This document shows positions 24,201 to 34,055 of a stretch of DNA of 64,000 nucleotides, piece by piece (positions within the stretch are counted from its first letter, which is position 1; each line of letters starts with the position of its first letter). The DNA is from Larus michahellis (lineage: Eukaryota; Chordata; Aves; Charadriiformes; Laridae). The notes beneath the pieces are model-generated. The model worked only from the letters and a program-made list of their open reading frames with translations. It made no database searches and had not been told where the DNA came from. Made by a program: the position numbers and the translations under genes. The stretch spans positions 16,837,378-16,901,377 of the forward strand of contig NC_133906.1 in the NCBI RefSeq assembly GCF_964199755.1, given 5' to 3'.

Positions 24201-26407
24201 TTTTTAATCACAAACCATACCTTTTTGGTACAGACCTGGTGCATTTACAAGCTAAGCCAAAGCTGCCTAAAAAAAAATTGAAAGGCATTCTTTTGCTGGA
24301 TGTGGGGTAAGTTTCTCTGAGATGGTGTAAATTAGGATAAAGAATATCTTATGAAAAATGCCTTTGCTTTTAACACTTTCTTTGAAGTTTGATACAAGAA
24401 AACAAATTTTAAAAATATATTCTCATAAAGATGAGTATCTTTACCAGATAACATATACAACCTGTCCTGCGGACATCACAATTTTGAAATGTACTGGTTA
24501 GGTACTCTTTGTGCTGTCTCTACCAGACCTAAACTCATAAAATGTTCTTTCACAAACTTTAGCCTAAAGAGCTGGTTGTAGAGCTTGTCCATAGTGTACC
24601 CTGTCAGCAGACTAGGTTGAGATAAGTATCTCTAAAGATAAAGTTCTGAGCTGTTGTAGCATAGGCTGAAAGTGTCGCAGAATACTTACAAATTAATCAT
24701 CCTCAGATAAAGCACCTGGCTGACACATCACACATATTACACTATGCTTGTGTGTTCTTGAAGTTACTCATGTTGGGCACTTATTTTTAGATTACTTTTA
24801 ATATGTTTCCATTTGTGAGCAGCAAAAATATGAAGGGGAGGGGGAAGATTTACAAAAGCAAATAGCCACTATTGCTGAGAACTTAAAATCCAGAAATTGT
24901 AAGAAAAATCAGTTGCAAGTCCAGTAACAATTATGATGCAGTCTCGCTGTGTGTGTGCACGGGTATCAAAGCAGAAAGCTTGGCTTGGACCAGTTAAAAA
25001 GTGATGCTCCTGGCAAGTACCACAAGCATCAAAGCAAAAGTGGCTTGAAATTCTTGGCTATAGTGAGGAGCTATTTTTCTTACAATCTCCCAATACTAAG
25101 CAAAATTCCATATACTTTTTTTTAACTCTTCCCCTTAAGAGGTCTGCCTTATAGAATGAAACAATGGATTTAAAAATAAAAAAAAAAATCAGGCCCTCAA
25201 TATACCATGTTGATTTTATTTTGTATTGATCTTTAACACTCTGCTTGTGGTACTGCTACAAAGCTTACAAAAGCAAACCTAATGTCCCCTGTTTTACCAA
25301 GTTACTACTTCAGAAAATGAATCCTGTAGAGGATAAAAGTGCTTTAAAAGCAGTTCACTGAAGGACATCCTGGACTTTAGAACAGATTACTCAACAGCAA
25401 AATATATCACCACTATTTATTTTTATTCACAAGCAGCTATGTGCACTCTTTCTGAATTGTAATAGCAGATGAAAATATGTAAGTTGAGCCAGAGGAGATG
25501 TTTGAGAGAGGGTGGAGCAAGCAAGTAATAACATATGCATTCATTATTACAGAAAGTTAGGTAATAATTGTTACTTTTTGCCCACAAGCAAGGGGCTGCT
25601 TTTTTTTGTGTGGCAGTAAGCTTTGGTTGTCTATCTAAAAGCCAAACTCTGTCCCTTTGACATAGGCAGATGGCATATGAGGTATACTGTACAAGAATTT
25701 GAAGTATGATTACAAGGAGCAGTTGTCTTCTGCACTTTTCACACACAACTCTTGTCAACAACGTTGATGTATCCTCGGGCAAAAGGAATTAAGGCCTAGG
25801 CGCGTGCTCAGGGCTCCAGCTCCCAGAGTTATGTAATAACCGAATCTAACTTTCCATTAAAAACAACAAATCCTGGCCCTCTCGGTCGCAAAACCAGCAG
25901 AGCTGGAAACATTAAGTAAATCTCTGGTACTGGAGTAACTGACTCAGTGTATATACCACGCCTTCAGCTAAACCAGCGCAGCAGCACCCTCAGTGAATAC
26001 CACGCTTCCATAACTTCACCGTGCGGCGCCCGCCGACGCGGTCGGGCCGAGCCAACTGACTCCCTCGGCCGGGGCCCTCAGGGGTTGGACTTCCTCCCTG
26101 TCACGCCTGTGGCTTTCATGAAACGCCGGGCGAGGACGGTTACCGTCCGCTGGAGCGGGCCCTTCCCCCCCCGGGAGGCCGCCCCGGCGATGGCGGGGAG
26201 CGGCAGAGCCGCCCTCAGCGCTGAGGCGAGAGGCCTCCGCGTGCTGCACCGCACCTTCCCTCCCAGCCCAGTCCCGCGGGCCGCCATTCGCCTCGCCCCG
26301 CCCGCCCCCCGCGGCGCAGCCAACAGGAAGCGCCGAACGGCATGAGTGACAAGCACCGACGACCAACGAGGAAGCACCTTATTGCTGTGTGGCTCAGGCT
26401 CCGGCGG

Positions 26408-26413
26408 TATAAA
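26408..26413 (+). promoter_or_regulatory. HNRNPAB: TATA box of HNRNPAB
   Basis: TATAAA followed by GGCGGCC, inside the CpG island and about 180 bases upstream of the first splice donor. It predicts transcription from about 26435-26440. Confidence 0.65.
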
Positions 26414-26437
26414 GGCGGCCACGCGTTAAGACTCTGG

Positions 26438-26589
26438 GCCGGAGAGTACGTGTCTCAGGGGGAGGAGAAGGTGGCGGCGGGGCCGGTGCGGAGCAGCCGA
26501 GCGCCGCTGGGAGGGGTGTCAGCTCCAGCGCCTGGGGGATTTTAATCCGATTCCGGCCGGCCCGGATTTTATTGCGAGCGGGTTTTAAA
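26438..26589 (+). other. HNRNPAB: HNRNPAB non-coding 5'UTR exon
   Basis: The start is inferred from the TATA spacing. The end is set by the donor AAA|GTGAGT. The 117-base intron 26590-26706 ends at CTCACAG, so the start codon lies in the second exon. The exact start site needs transcript data. Confidence 0.6.
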
Positions 26590-26744
26590 GTGAGTATGAG
26601 CGGGATGGCGGCGGAAAAGGGGGGAGGGGCGGGAGCGGACCGGATCAGACCGGCCCGGCGGGGGGAGCCGCCTGGCTGACCCGCGGGCCGCCTTCCTCTC
26701 TCACAGGCGCCTGTCGTCCCTCTCGCCTCTGCGGACGGGGCAGC

Positions 26745-27001
26745 ATGTCCGAAGCGGAGCAGCAGTTGGCGGCCGCCACCGGCGCCACCCAGAACGGGCA
26801 CGAAGCGGCCGAGAACGCCGGAGAGCAGCAGGCCGAGACCGGCGGCGCTCCGGCGGCGGCAGCGGCGGGCGCAGCGGCGGCGACGGCGGGAACGGCGGCG
26901 GCAGGAGCCGGCCCAGCGGCGGGAACAGCGGGGGCGGCCGCCAGCCAGAACGGAGCCGAAGGCGACCAGATCAACGCCAGCAAGAACGAGGAGGACGCGG
27001 G
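26745..27001 (+). CDS. HNRNPAB: HNRNPAB coding exon 1
   Basis: Codes residues 1-85 plus two bases. It opens [20 protein letters not shown], followed by a long Ala/Gly/Thr tract and then [19 protein letters not shown]. The GC content is extreme. The donor is GG|GTAAGT. Confidence 0.95.
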
Positions 27002-30000
27002 GTAAGTGCCGCGCCTCCCTCGGCGGGTTGAGGCGGGAGCAGGCCGCGTCCCCCCCTCCTTCTTCCCCCGCCATCCCCGGGCGCCATGTGCGGCGGCGGC
27101 GGCAAGGCCCCGGCGGCAGCGGAAGCCAGACGGGGTGGCTGGGGCGGTCGTGCGGGCCGGGCCCTGCTGCGGCCAGCGGGGGAGGGTGGCGGGCGGCCCC
27201 GGAGCGGAGGGATCGCGGGCGGTGAGGCGGCGGGCCCGCAGCGGCAGCGCGTCCTTTGTTCTGGAGCTGCCTTTTGTTGGCGCCATGTGGTGGCGGGGGG
27301 AGGGGCGGGCAGCGGGTTTGTTGCCGTCTCACGCTGTAAAATGGAAGGGGATTTACCTCGGCCGGCTTCGCCTCCCGCGTTTTTCCTCATCCTTTTCCCC
27401 CTTCCTGACGAAAGGAGCAGGTGGAAGGAGTTGTTTTCTCTCGGGGGGGGGGGGGGGGGGTGGGCTGCGCTGGTTCAAACTTTGTGGGGATCGCATGAGC
27501 CATCGCCACTGGCGTCCGTGTAAATGCGAACGCGTTTTGTGTAACGCATCTAAAAAAAAAATAATCCTAGCTTTGGAAGCTAGTCGGGGTAAGCTGTGTA
27601 TTTTTGGAGGGAGTCAAGGAAAAACCGCATGATTGAGACGATGTGTGGTGTGTTTAAACCAGTAAGAGCGATTTTGGTGTACGTACTTGCAGCATTGTCA
27701 GAAAACAGCTTATCTCTCACGAGTGATTTCTGGAGGAGTCAGTGTAGTTTCGCTGTGTTTTGGTAGTGGCATCCTTGTGTACAAAAGAGCCATTTCTTTC
27801 CTATCGTAGTTCGTCTGTTGACGAATATATGTGCTCGACTTGAAAATTACCTGCCTGTTTCTTAAGGGGGTCTTTGTTATTCAAGCTACCCCGTGTATTT
27901 AATTGGAACTCCCTTTGTTATCCCTGGGCCCTGAACCAGAGGGTCAGATCCCTCAGATCGAGCAGAGAGCTGAAGCCACAGTAGCGTAATAAAATTTGGC
28001 TGTAAGGGAAGGAGTAGAACTTGCACAAGTTTCCTTTAAGCTGGGGCCGGATGTACCTTTTGCAGACACTAGAAGAATTGAGAACCATGTCTTTTAGCTA
28101 CGTGCGAATTTTCTTTTTACCTTTTTAGTATTCTGTCCTGCAAAGTGGGTGATACTCTTTCCTTTTCTTGCATAGGAGGTGACAAGTTTCAGCCCCAAAT
28201 CCGTGTGAAATAAAACTCCTAAGAAAAGCAGTTATTTAGTGGGGTTGACCTATGTGGAAGACTTAACGCTGTGCTAAACCAAGAGCTGTCCAAGGCAGAG
28301 TTCAGCATACTGATGTTAGAGTGTTTTGTTAAGAGCTGAAACATGCTTTCATTTAGCAGCACTAACACACTTGGGAGGAAAAAAAGAGTCTATAAGAGTG
28401 CAATTGCCCAGCTTATGTGGGTTCTGAAGGCAAAGCCAAATACTAAGAATTTGGTCTTAATTTCAATGGCTCTCTATTGTGTTATTTAGATACATGTAGG
28501 TATCAATCATTCCAATTAGAAAACAAAGGACTGTAAATTACAAAATGTAGTATTTAACTACTGTGGTAAGAGGTGAATATAGCATGTGGCAATATATTTG
28601 TGTGCACCACTGCCCCAACCTGATGGCATAAAGCAGCTAAAGCTGCCTCCAGACAAATTCCTGTCATCTCCCAACCATTGAATCTCTCTTAAGCATTAAG
28701 TCAATGATGACAGGGTATGCTATAGAAAACCACTGTCAGTTTGTACAGATTGTAGCAGTCATGTTTGGTCAGTAAGCTGTTGTGATGAGGGGTCTGTCAT
28801 GTTACCTTTCTTTCAGCTGTTGTTGAAAGGCTTAGTAAACTTTGTAAGGCCTTTTCTGTAAGGCTCTATTGCAATGGCTGTAAGAAGCACACACACAAAC
28901 TTTACTTGGACCCTATGTATCATGCTGCACTTGTTAAAAGTGCACAGCTTGATCTTCTGAAAAAATAAAGGTTTAGCCTACAAAAGATATGGTTTCATCC
29001 AGTTTAAGGAAAAAAAACATAGCGCCTGCAGTTTCTTTTTCCTCATGTTGCCTTTTGAACATAAGTGGAGGCTAGTTTTAGCAAATAAAAGTTACACATA
29101 AACACCAAAAGACGATTTTATTTAGGCATAGTCTAGTTTCTAAAGTGCTGCTAGCTTCTAGTGCCAAATCTAGGCTGCTCTAAACAGAGTAATAACAACT
29201 TTAACTGCCTTAGTCTATAGTTAGATAAAGAGGCTCAAATGCTTTTAAAAGCTTAGTTTGTTACCTTGGAAACTCTGAAAATAGAAAATACAGCCACATT
29301 ATTAATATTTTAATTTGAAGCGAGGCATTTGAAAAGTGCCTTATTGACTGATCGGAGTTTTGTTTGGTAGCTTCACTTCTGTATTGCGCTTCACTAGGAT
29401 TTAGTTCTTTGAGATGCTTCAGGGGATGTTTTGTGTGGGAAAGTGGGCAGGAAATACTGTATTGGCCTTTCATGAAAGAAAGACTAACAGTGGAGATACT
29501 CCTTTAGTACTGATGAAGACAGAACTAGATTCAGTAACTAAGCAGGAACAAGTGCACAACATAGTAGTTAAGACAGGTCCAAAGTCCCATCTGTTGTGTG
29601 TGACTGTTCTTGGAGGTTGTAGATACCTGGTTTAAATTTTGTAGATCCTTTTTAGGACTAAAATTATTACAGCCATTTGTACAAATCCCAAAAGACCTCA
29701 AGTACTTTGTCTTTGATTCCTTATTCTATCCTGAATGCTTTCAAAGCAGTAGGAATGATCCTAGATTCTTTCCAAAAACCGAGTTGGCAGTATTTGATAA
29801 TCAATACTACTTTGTTGCAAATAACAGAATATTGTTGAAAGAATGTAAGTTACTGGCAAGGAATATTTCAGATTATGTTCAAAGAACATGTGTTATTGGC
29901 AAGGAATATTTTAGGTGATTTATTGCTGTTTCTTATATCCTGTAATAAACTTCAGGGTGCATTGTGTCATTCCCTCAAAAAGAGGGGGGAGAAGCCCACC

Positions 30001-33000
30001 CTTGTGCATGCCCATCCATCCCATAGTGTTACTAGCTTTTGACAAGATGCAAAACTGTTTAACTTTCAACAGTTGGTCCTGTTTCTGACAATGCTGCTGA
30101 GGTGTGTACCACTGTGAGCATCTTGCTGCGTGTGCTTTTCTGTAATACTTCCTGAATCTAAATGGCTCTTTATATCTCTGACATTTCAGGAAGATGTTTG
30201 TTGGTGGCCTCAGTTGGGATACAAGCAAAAAAGACTTGAAAGATTACTTCACCAAATTTGGTGAGGTAACCGACTGTACGATAAAGATGGACCCTAACAC
30301 AGGAAGATCCAGAGGCTTTGGATTTATTCTCTTCAAAGAGCCTGGGAGCGTTGAAAAGGTGAATTTAAGCTTCATATACTAGATTTTTAACATGTAGGGG
30401 AAACTTTGCAGCTGGAGTTAATCCTATCAAACTATCTTTCAGGTTCTGGAACAGAAAGAACACAGGCTAGATGGGCGACTAATTGACCCCAAGAAGGCCA
30501 TGGCAATGAAAAAGGATCCAGTGAAGAAGATTTTTGTTGGTGGACTAAACCCAGAAGCCACAGAAGAGAAAATCAGGGAATACTTTGGAGAGTTTGGAGA
30601 GGTGTGTAATGTTCTCTTAGTGAACACTAAAATGGTTGCTATTTAATTTACTAATAATTTGCAAGCTGCAAATTAAATTAACTTCAGATGTATCAAGCCT
30701 TCTGTAACTGATCCAGAGGTTTCTCATCTTGAGAGCAAGGAAGGCACCCACTGGACTAGATGCTTCCATTGCTACTTAGATACCCTTGCCTTTAACTCAA
30801 ACCATTTTATCTGATGTTAAGATTGTTTTTAGGAGTTATAAAATTGAAACCTCTGGTCTGAAAGACAATATTAATATAGAAAGAACATTGCAACTTTGGT
30901 GTTGCATAATACGCATAGGTGCATAATACTTACTTTCTGTTTTACTGTCCTAAATGCCGTGCATTTAAGTGTTCTCCTAAAATACAAGTCTGAAAACAGT
31001 ATTTCATGTCTTCAGATTGAAGCAATTGAACTTCCAATGGATCCAAAGACCAACAAAAGGAGGGGGTTTGTGTTCATCACTTTCAAGGAAGAGGATCCAG
31101 TGAAGAAGGTTCTGGAGAAGAAATTCCATAACGTCAGTGGAAGCAAGGTAGAAACTTTGACTTGTAAATTTTTGTCCAATTCATTAAGTATAATACCACT
31201 ACATCTACAATCTGAAAATAATTTTGTAGACCTGTAATTTCAAGGTACCCAAATTACAATAAGAACTTGCAATTTACCGCAGGGGTTTTGTGGTGTGTTT
31301 TTTTTTTTTCGGCTACTGAAATTCTTTGCCAGTATTTGGGGCTTTAATACTTGCTGTGTTTTAGGGGCTTTTGTATGTAAAATGTCTAATTGCATTCATT
31401 AAATACATATGGAGAACCTGGCTTAATTATGTATCAGTCTAGCAATATAAGCCATTTCTACAGATACATACTTATTTTCAGCATAGAGCACTTGCTTAAA
31501 TTAAAGGCTTACAGTCATGAACTTTGTAAGCAGCTGCTTGAAACTGGCTCTGCCTGACACGGGGGCAACTTCTGGTGTCTTCTCTTAGAAGCCCCCTTCT
31601 GCAGCCCTCCCTGGTACCAAAACCTTGGGTCATGTAAACTCAATACAAAGAACCACAGAATAATGGCAACTTGTACCTGGTCATCTGGTTTTGTGAACCA
31701 CTGTTAAAGTGGTGTGAGGTGCTCTGAACCAGCTGTGACAGTGTTCATCTGTGGGAATAACTAATAGAGGCTCATGTGTTAAGCTAATGAGAAAAGGACT
31801 AGAGGCAAATGATGTGTGCTGGCTGGAGGTGTCCCTTTTCCCTTGCTCTGTGGCCAGCGTTGACCATATGCTAACTTCAAAGCCCTGTTAGATCTGGTCA
31901 TACTGTCTGATACAGTGACTTAAATTGTGTGTAGTTTAAGAGTGATCTTGACAGCATGGAATAAACTCTGGCAAACCTAATGTGCCGGTAGTTGTCAAGA
32001 CACTGTAGTTAGTGATAAAGTTTGTTTTCAGGAGAGAAGAATTCTTATGTGCAAAGGGAGCTGAGAAATCCCATCTATCTGGTGTATCATAACTATGGCT
32101 TGTTTTTGTGTCAGAGTGATAATAAAAAGAGCAGGTTACCTTAAAGCTCCTGTGTGAAGAATTCCAAGCCAGGCTTGCTCAGGTGCTGCTATCACAGGGA
32201 GTTGTTCCTTTTGCAGTAGCAGTAACTTCCACCTCAAACTGCACAGATTCAGGAACTAGGAAGCTGGCTGACAGCTTGAACTGCAGTTTGGGAACCTGTC
32301 TTGGAAATGTCATTTCTGGTTTTGTTTAGCTGTTCTTAGTATTTGATAAGTGATGATTTCAAGTGTTGGTAAGTCTACATTACAGTCCAACACAGATGCT
32401 CAGTATATATAGGGTGTACTAAGGCTACCAGGAAAACTCATTCTGGTGCATTTCTCAGAGCCTTGTTCATTCAGTGCAGCTCAGGTGGAGTGGTCCAGTA
32501 GCAACAGCCTTGTCTTAGAGGTTGTGTCAGGATGGAGGGCAGCCCTGTGGCTCCTACAGGAGCAGTGGCTATGCTGAGGTGGCCTCAGCACCTCTTCCAT
32601 GGGGGAGCTGATAGTAGAGAATAGGCAGTATTAAAATACTCTGAAAGGAGTGGCCTGCTTTGTATGGCCGGTAATGATTAACCATTCTCTTCCGTGGGGA
32701 AGTTTGTGGTAGGGAATTGGCAGTATAAAACTCTGAAGGCAGTGGCCTGCTTTGAATGGCCAGCAGTGACTTACCTTTGTCTAGGTGGCATAACAAATCA
32801 GATATTTCTGGATGTGCATTAGTCCTGGTCACATAATGGAGCAGAGCATGTACACCTCCTTTGCCTCTAGAGTAACCTCTGATATTCGTAGGTGGTTAGG
32901 TTGGGTGCTGCTGCTATAAGACAGTATACACACTCTTCCTTGTTTTTTATTTTCAGTGCGAGATTAAGGTAGCACAGCCAAAAGAAGTATACCAGCAGCA

Positions 33001-33460
33001 ACAGTTCAGTAGTGGTGGAGGAAGAGGTAGCTATGGAGGAAGAGGCAGAGGTGGAAGAGGCGGCGGTAAGTACTACATGCACTACTTTAGTATGGACACA
33101 TTCTAAGTAAGTTGTGTGTACTAAAATGGGATTTTGTGGATGGTTTTCCCTTCTATAGCTCAAAGTCAAAATTGGAATCAAGGTTATGGCAATTACTGGA
33201 ACCAGGGTTATGGGAATCAAGGATACGGCTATCAGCAAGGTTATGGTGGCTATGGAGGCTATGATTATTCAGGATATGGGTATTATGGATATGGACCAGG
33301 CTATGATTACAGTAAGTAAAGAGAACTGTATTGGGTATAAGCAAGCGTAACTAATTAGCAGTTTAATGCATTTGTTCTCTTGTTCATAGGTCAAGGCAGT
33401 GCAAATTATGGGAAGACACCAAGACGTGGTGGTCATCAGAATAACTACAAGCCATATTGA
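26745..33460 (+). CDS. HNRNPAB: HNRNPAB, heterogeneous nuclear ribonucleoprotein A/B (CBF-A)
   Basis: A nucleo-cytoplasmic RNA- and single-stranded-DNA-binding protein of the hnRNP D/AB family. Exons 26745-27001, 30190-30358, 30443-30601, 31016-31147, 32957-33065, 33159-33311 and 33390-33460 join in phase to 349 aa; the mammalian long form is 332. An acidic, Ala-rich N-terminus spans residues 1-86. RRM1 begins at about 87 with the RNP2 motif MFVGGL and has RNP1 [11 protein letters not shown]2 begins at about 171 with IFVGGL and has RNP1 RGFVFITF. A Gly/Arg/Tyr-rich tail ends in HQNNYKPY, the nuclear import signature of the family. The ATG at 26745 follows the 5'UTR intron and gives the expected MSEAEQQ start. 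Exon 33159-33311 can be skipped in frame. I separate it from the HNRNPD and HNRNPDL paralogs by the conserved [16 protein letters not shown] segment and the [18 protein letters not shown] motif. Confidence 0.96.
27443..27460 (+). repeat. G18 run in HNRNPAB intron 1
   Basis: An uninterrupted run of 18 G on the sense strand, about 440 bases into the first coding-region intron and within the CpG island. Such runs can form G-quadruplexes. Confidence 0.9.
30190..30358 (+). CDS. HNRNPAB: HNRNPAB coding exon 2 (RRM1)
   Basis: Codes [20 protein letters not shown] to [13 protein letters not shown] and holds both RNP motifs of RRM1. Acceptor ATTTCAG, donor AAG|GTGAAT. Confidence 0.96.
30443..30601 (+). 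CDS. HNRNPAB: HNRNPAB coding exon 3 (RRM1 end, RRM2 start)
   Basis: Codes [20 protein letters not shown] to REYFGEFGE, residues 143-195. It includes the inter-RRM linker KKDPVKK and the RNP2 motif of RRM2. Exactly 53 codons. Confidence 0.96.
31016..31147 (+). CDS. HNRNPAB: HNRNPAB coding exon 4 (RRM2)
   Basis: Codes [20 protein letters not shown] to FHNVSGSK, residues 196-239, with RNP1 of RRM2. Exactly 44 codons, bordered by CTTCAG and GTAGAA. Confidence 0.96.
32587..32773. repeat. Degenerate tandem duplication in an HNRNPAB intron
   Basis: Two copies of about 93 bases with a period of about 96. Both contain a 'ctcttcc-tgggg' start, 'ggcagtat-aaaa', 'ctctgaa' and 'agtggcctgctttg-atggcc'. 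The copies differ at many places, so the event is old. Confidence 0.75.
32957..33065 (+). CDS. HNRNPAB: HNRNPAB coding exon 5 (RGG segment)
   Basis: Codes [20 protein letters not shown] and a GRG/GGRG-rich stretch, with one base left over. The RGG-type repeats are likely arginine-methylated, as in the family. Confidence 0.95.
33159..33311 (+). CDS. HNRNPAB: HNRNPAB coding exon 6 (in-frame cassette)
   Basis: Exactly 153 bases (51 codons) of Gly-Tyr-rich sequence, starting [18 protein letters not shown]. Both borders are in phase 1, so skipping joins exon 5 to exon 7 in frame. This matches the exon that separates the long and short CBF-A isoforms in mammals. Confidence 0.95.
33390..33460 (+). 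CDS. HNRNPAB: HNRNPAB last coding exon
   Basis: Codes [23 protein letters not shown] and the TGA at 33458-33460. A possible donor CAG|GTATGC follows 14 bases after the stop. Confidence 0.95.
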
Positions 33461-33572
33461 TCAAACTTATTCAGGTATGCAGTGGCATGGTCTCTTTTGG
33501 AAAATGACTGCATAGGTTTTGTATACAATGCTGTAGATGGATATTTCAGTTCTGTACCAAATTTAACTTTAC

Positions 33573-33578
33573 AATAAA
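33573..33578 (+). terminator. HNRNPAB: HNRNPAB proximal polyadenylation signal
   Basis: AATAAA about 113 bases past the stop, followed by a T/G-rich region. It is a candidate for a short mRNA form. Confidence 0.5.
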
Positions 33579-34033
33579 TTTCTATGGCCTGTTAAATGTG
33601 CATCTTACTTGGAAGAGCTCCCTGGAAATGTTTTACATGTTTAATACTTACAGATAACTAGTTGTCTAGACAGTGTGGTGTGTAAATTTCAGCCTTGCTG
33701 AAGATATTAATTAATGATTTTATTAATAGGTTAAACTGAAACTGATTTTGAGGGTCTGCTTAAAGCTGCAGCTCTGCATCTAGGGACTGCCTCTTGGAGT
33801 TAACTATGGACTCTGCATTACTCCAGTTGTACAGAATGAGATGCATCTTAGGGAACCAGTGTCACTTTCCACCTTTTTATTTTGTATTGTTTTTGTGTCA
33901 TACATTTCCTGTAATGGAAGTGTTAATTTTACTGTACTTTTTGGTACCTTTTTGGAATCTAATGTATTGTAAGGTATTTTACATGTGTTCTGATTCACCA
34001 TGACATGGATATTGAAGCTATCCTAGCTTTTGA

Positions 34034-34039
34034 AATAAA
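34034..34039 (+). terminator. HNRNPAB: HNRNPAB distal polyadenylation signal
   Basis: AATAAA followed within 30 bases by 'tagtgtcttgtg', a GT-rich downstream element. Probably the main 3' end. Confidence 0.65.
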
Positions 34040-34055
34040 AAAGGCGTAATCTAGT

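Larger units (their letters stand above)
17831..25985. other. Intergenic region between NME5 and HNRNPAB
   Basis: About 8 kb with no exon I can assign. It holds homopolymers (A run near 19545-19566, T18 at 20627-20644, A26 at 21185-21210, T run near 22843-22864), a (CCA)n patch near 18862-18880, and a pyrimidine-skewed plus strand from about 20.65 to 22.15 kb. A stretch near 22.68-22.95 kb looks like a very old amniote repeat but is too decayed to name. A 199-codon minus frame (23183-23782) has no recognisable domain. Confidence 0.5.
25990..27530. promoter_or_regulatory. HNRNPAB: CpG island over the HNRNPAB promoter and first coding exon
   Basis: About 1.5 kb of very GC-rich, CpG-dense DNA. 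It covers the promoter, the 5'UTR exon, a short 5'UTR intron and the first coding exon, as usual for a housekeeping RNA-binding protein gene. Confidence 0.85.
33461..34055 (+). other. HNRNPAB: HNRNPAB 3'UTR
   Basis: Continues from the stop codon to a strong polyadenylation signal AATAAA at 34034-34039. An earlier AATAAA at 33573-33578 could give a short 3'UTR. A donor-like CAG|GTATGC at 33474/33475 raises the chance of an intron within the 3'UTR, known for HNRNPD. Confidence 0.65.

Noticed and set aside
26394-27332. 312-codon minus-strand open frame over the HNRNPAB start
   Set aside because: Antisense shadow of a GC-rich promoter and of the Ala-rich first coding exon.
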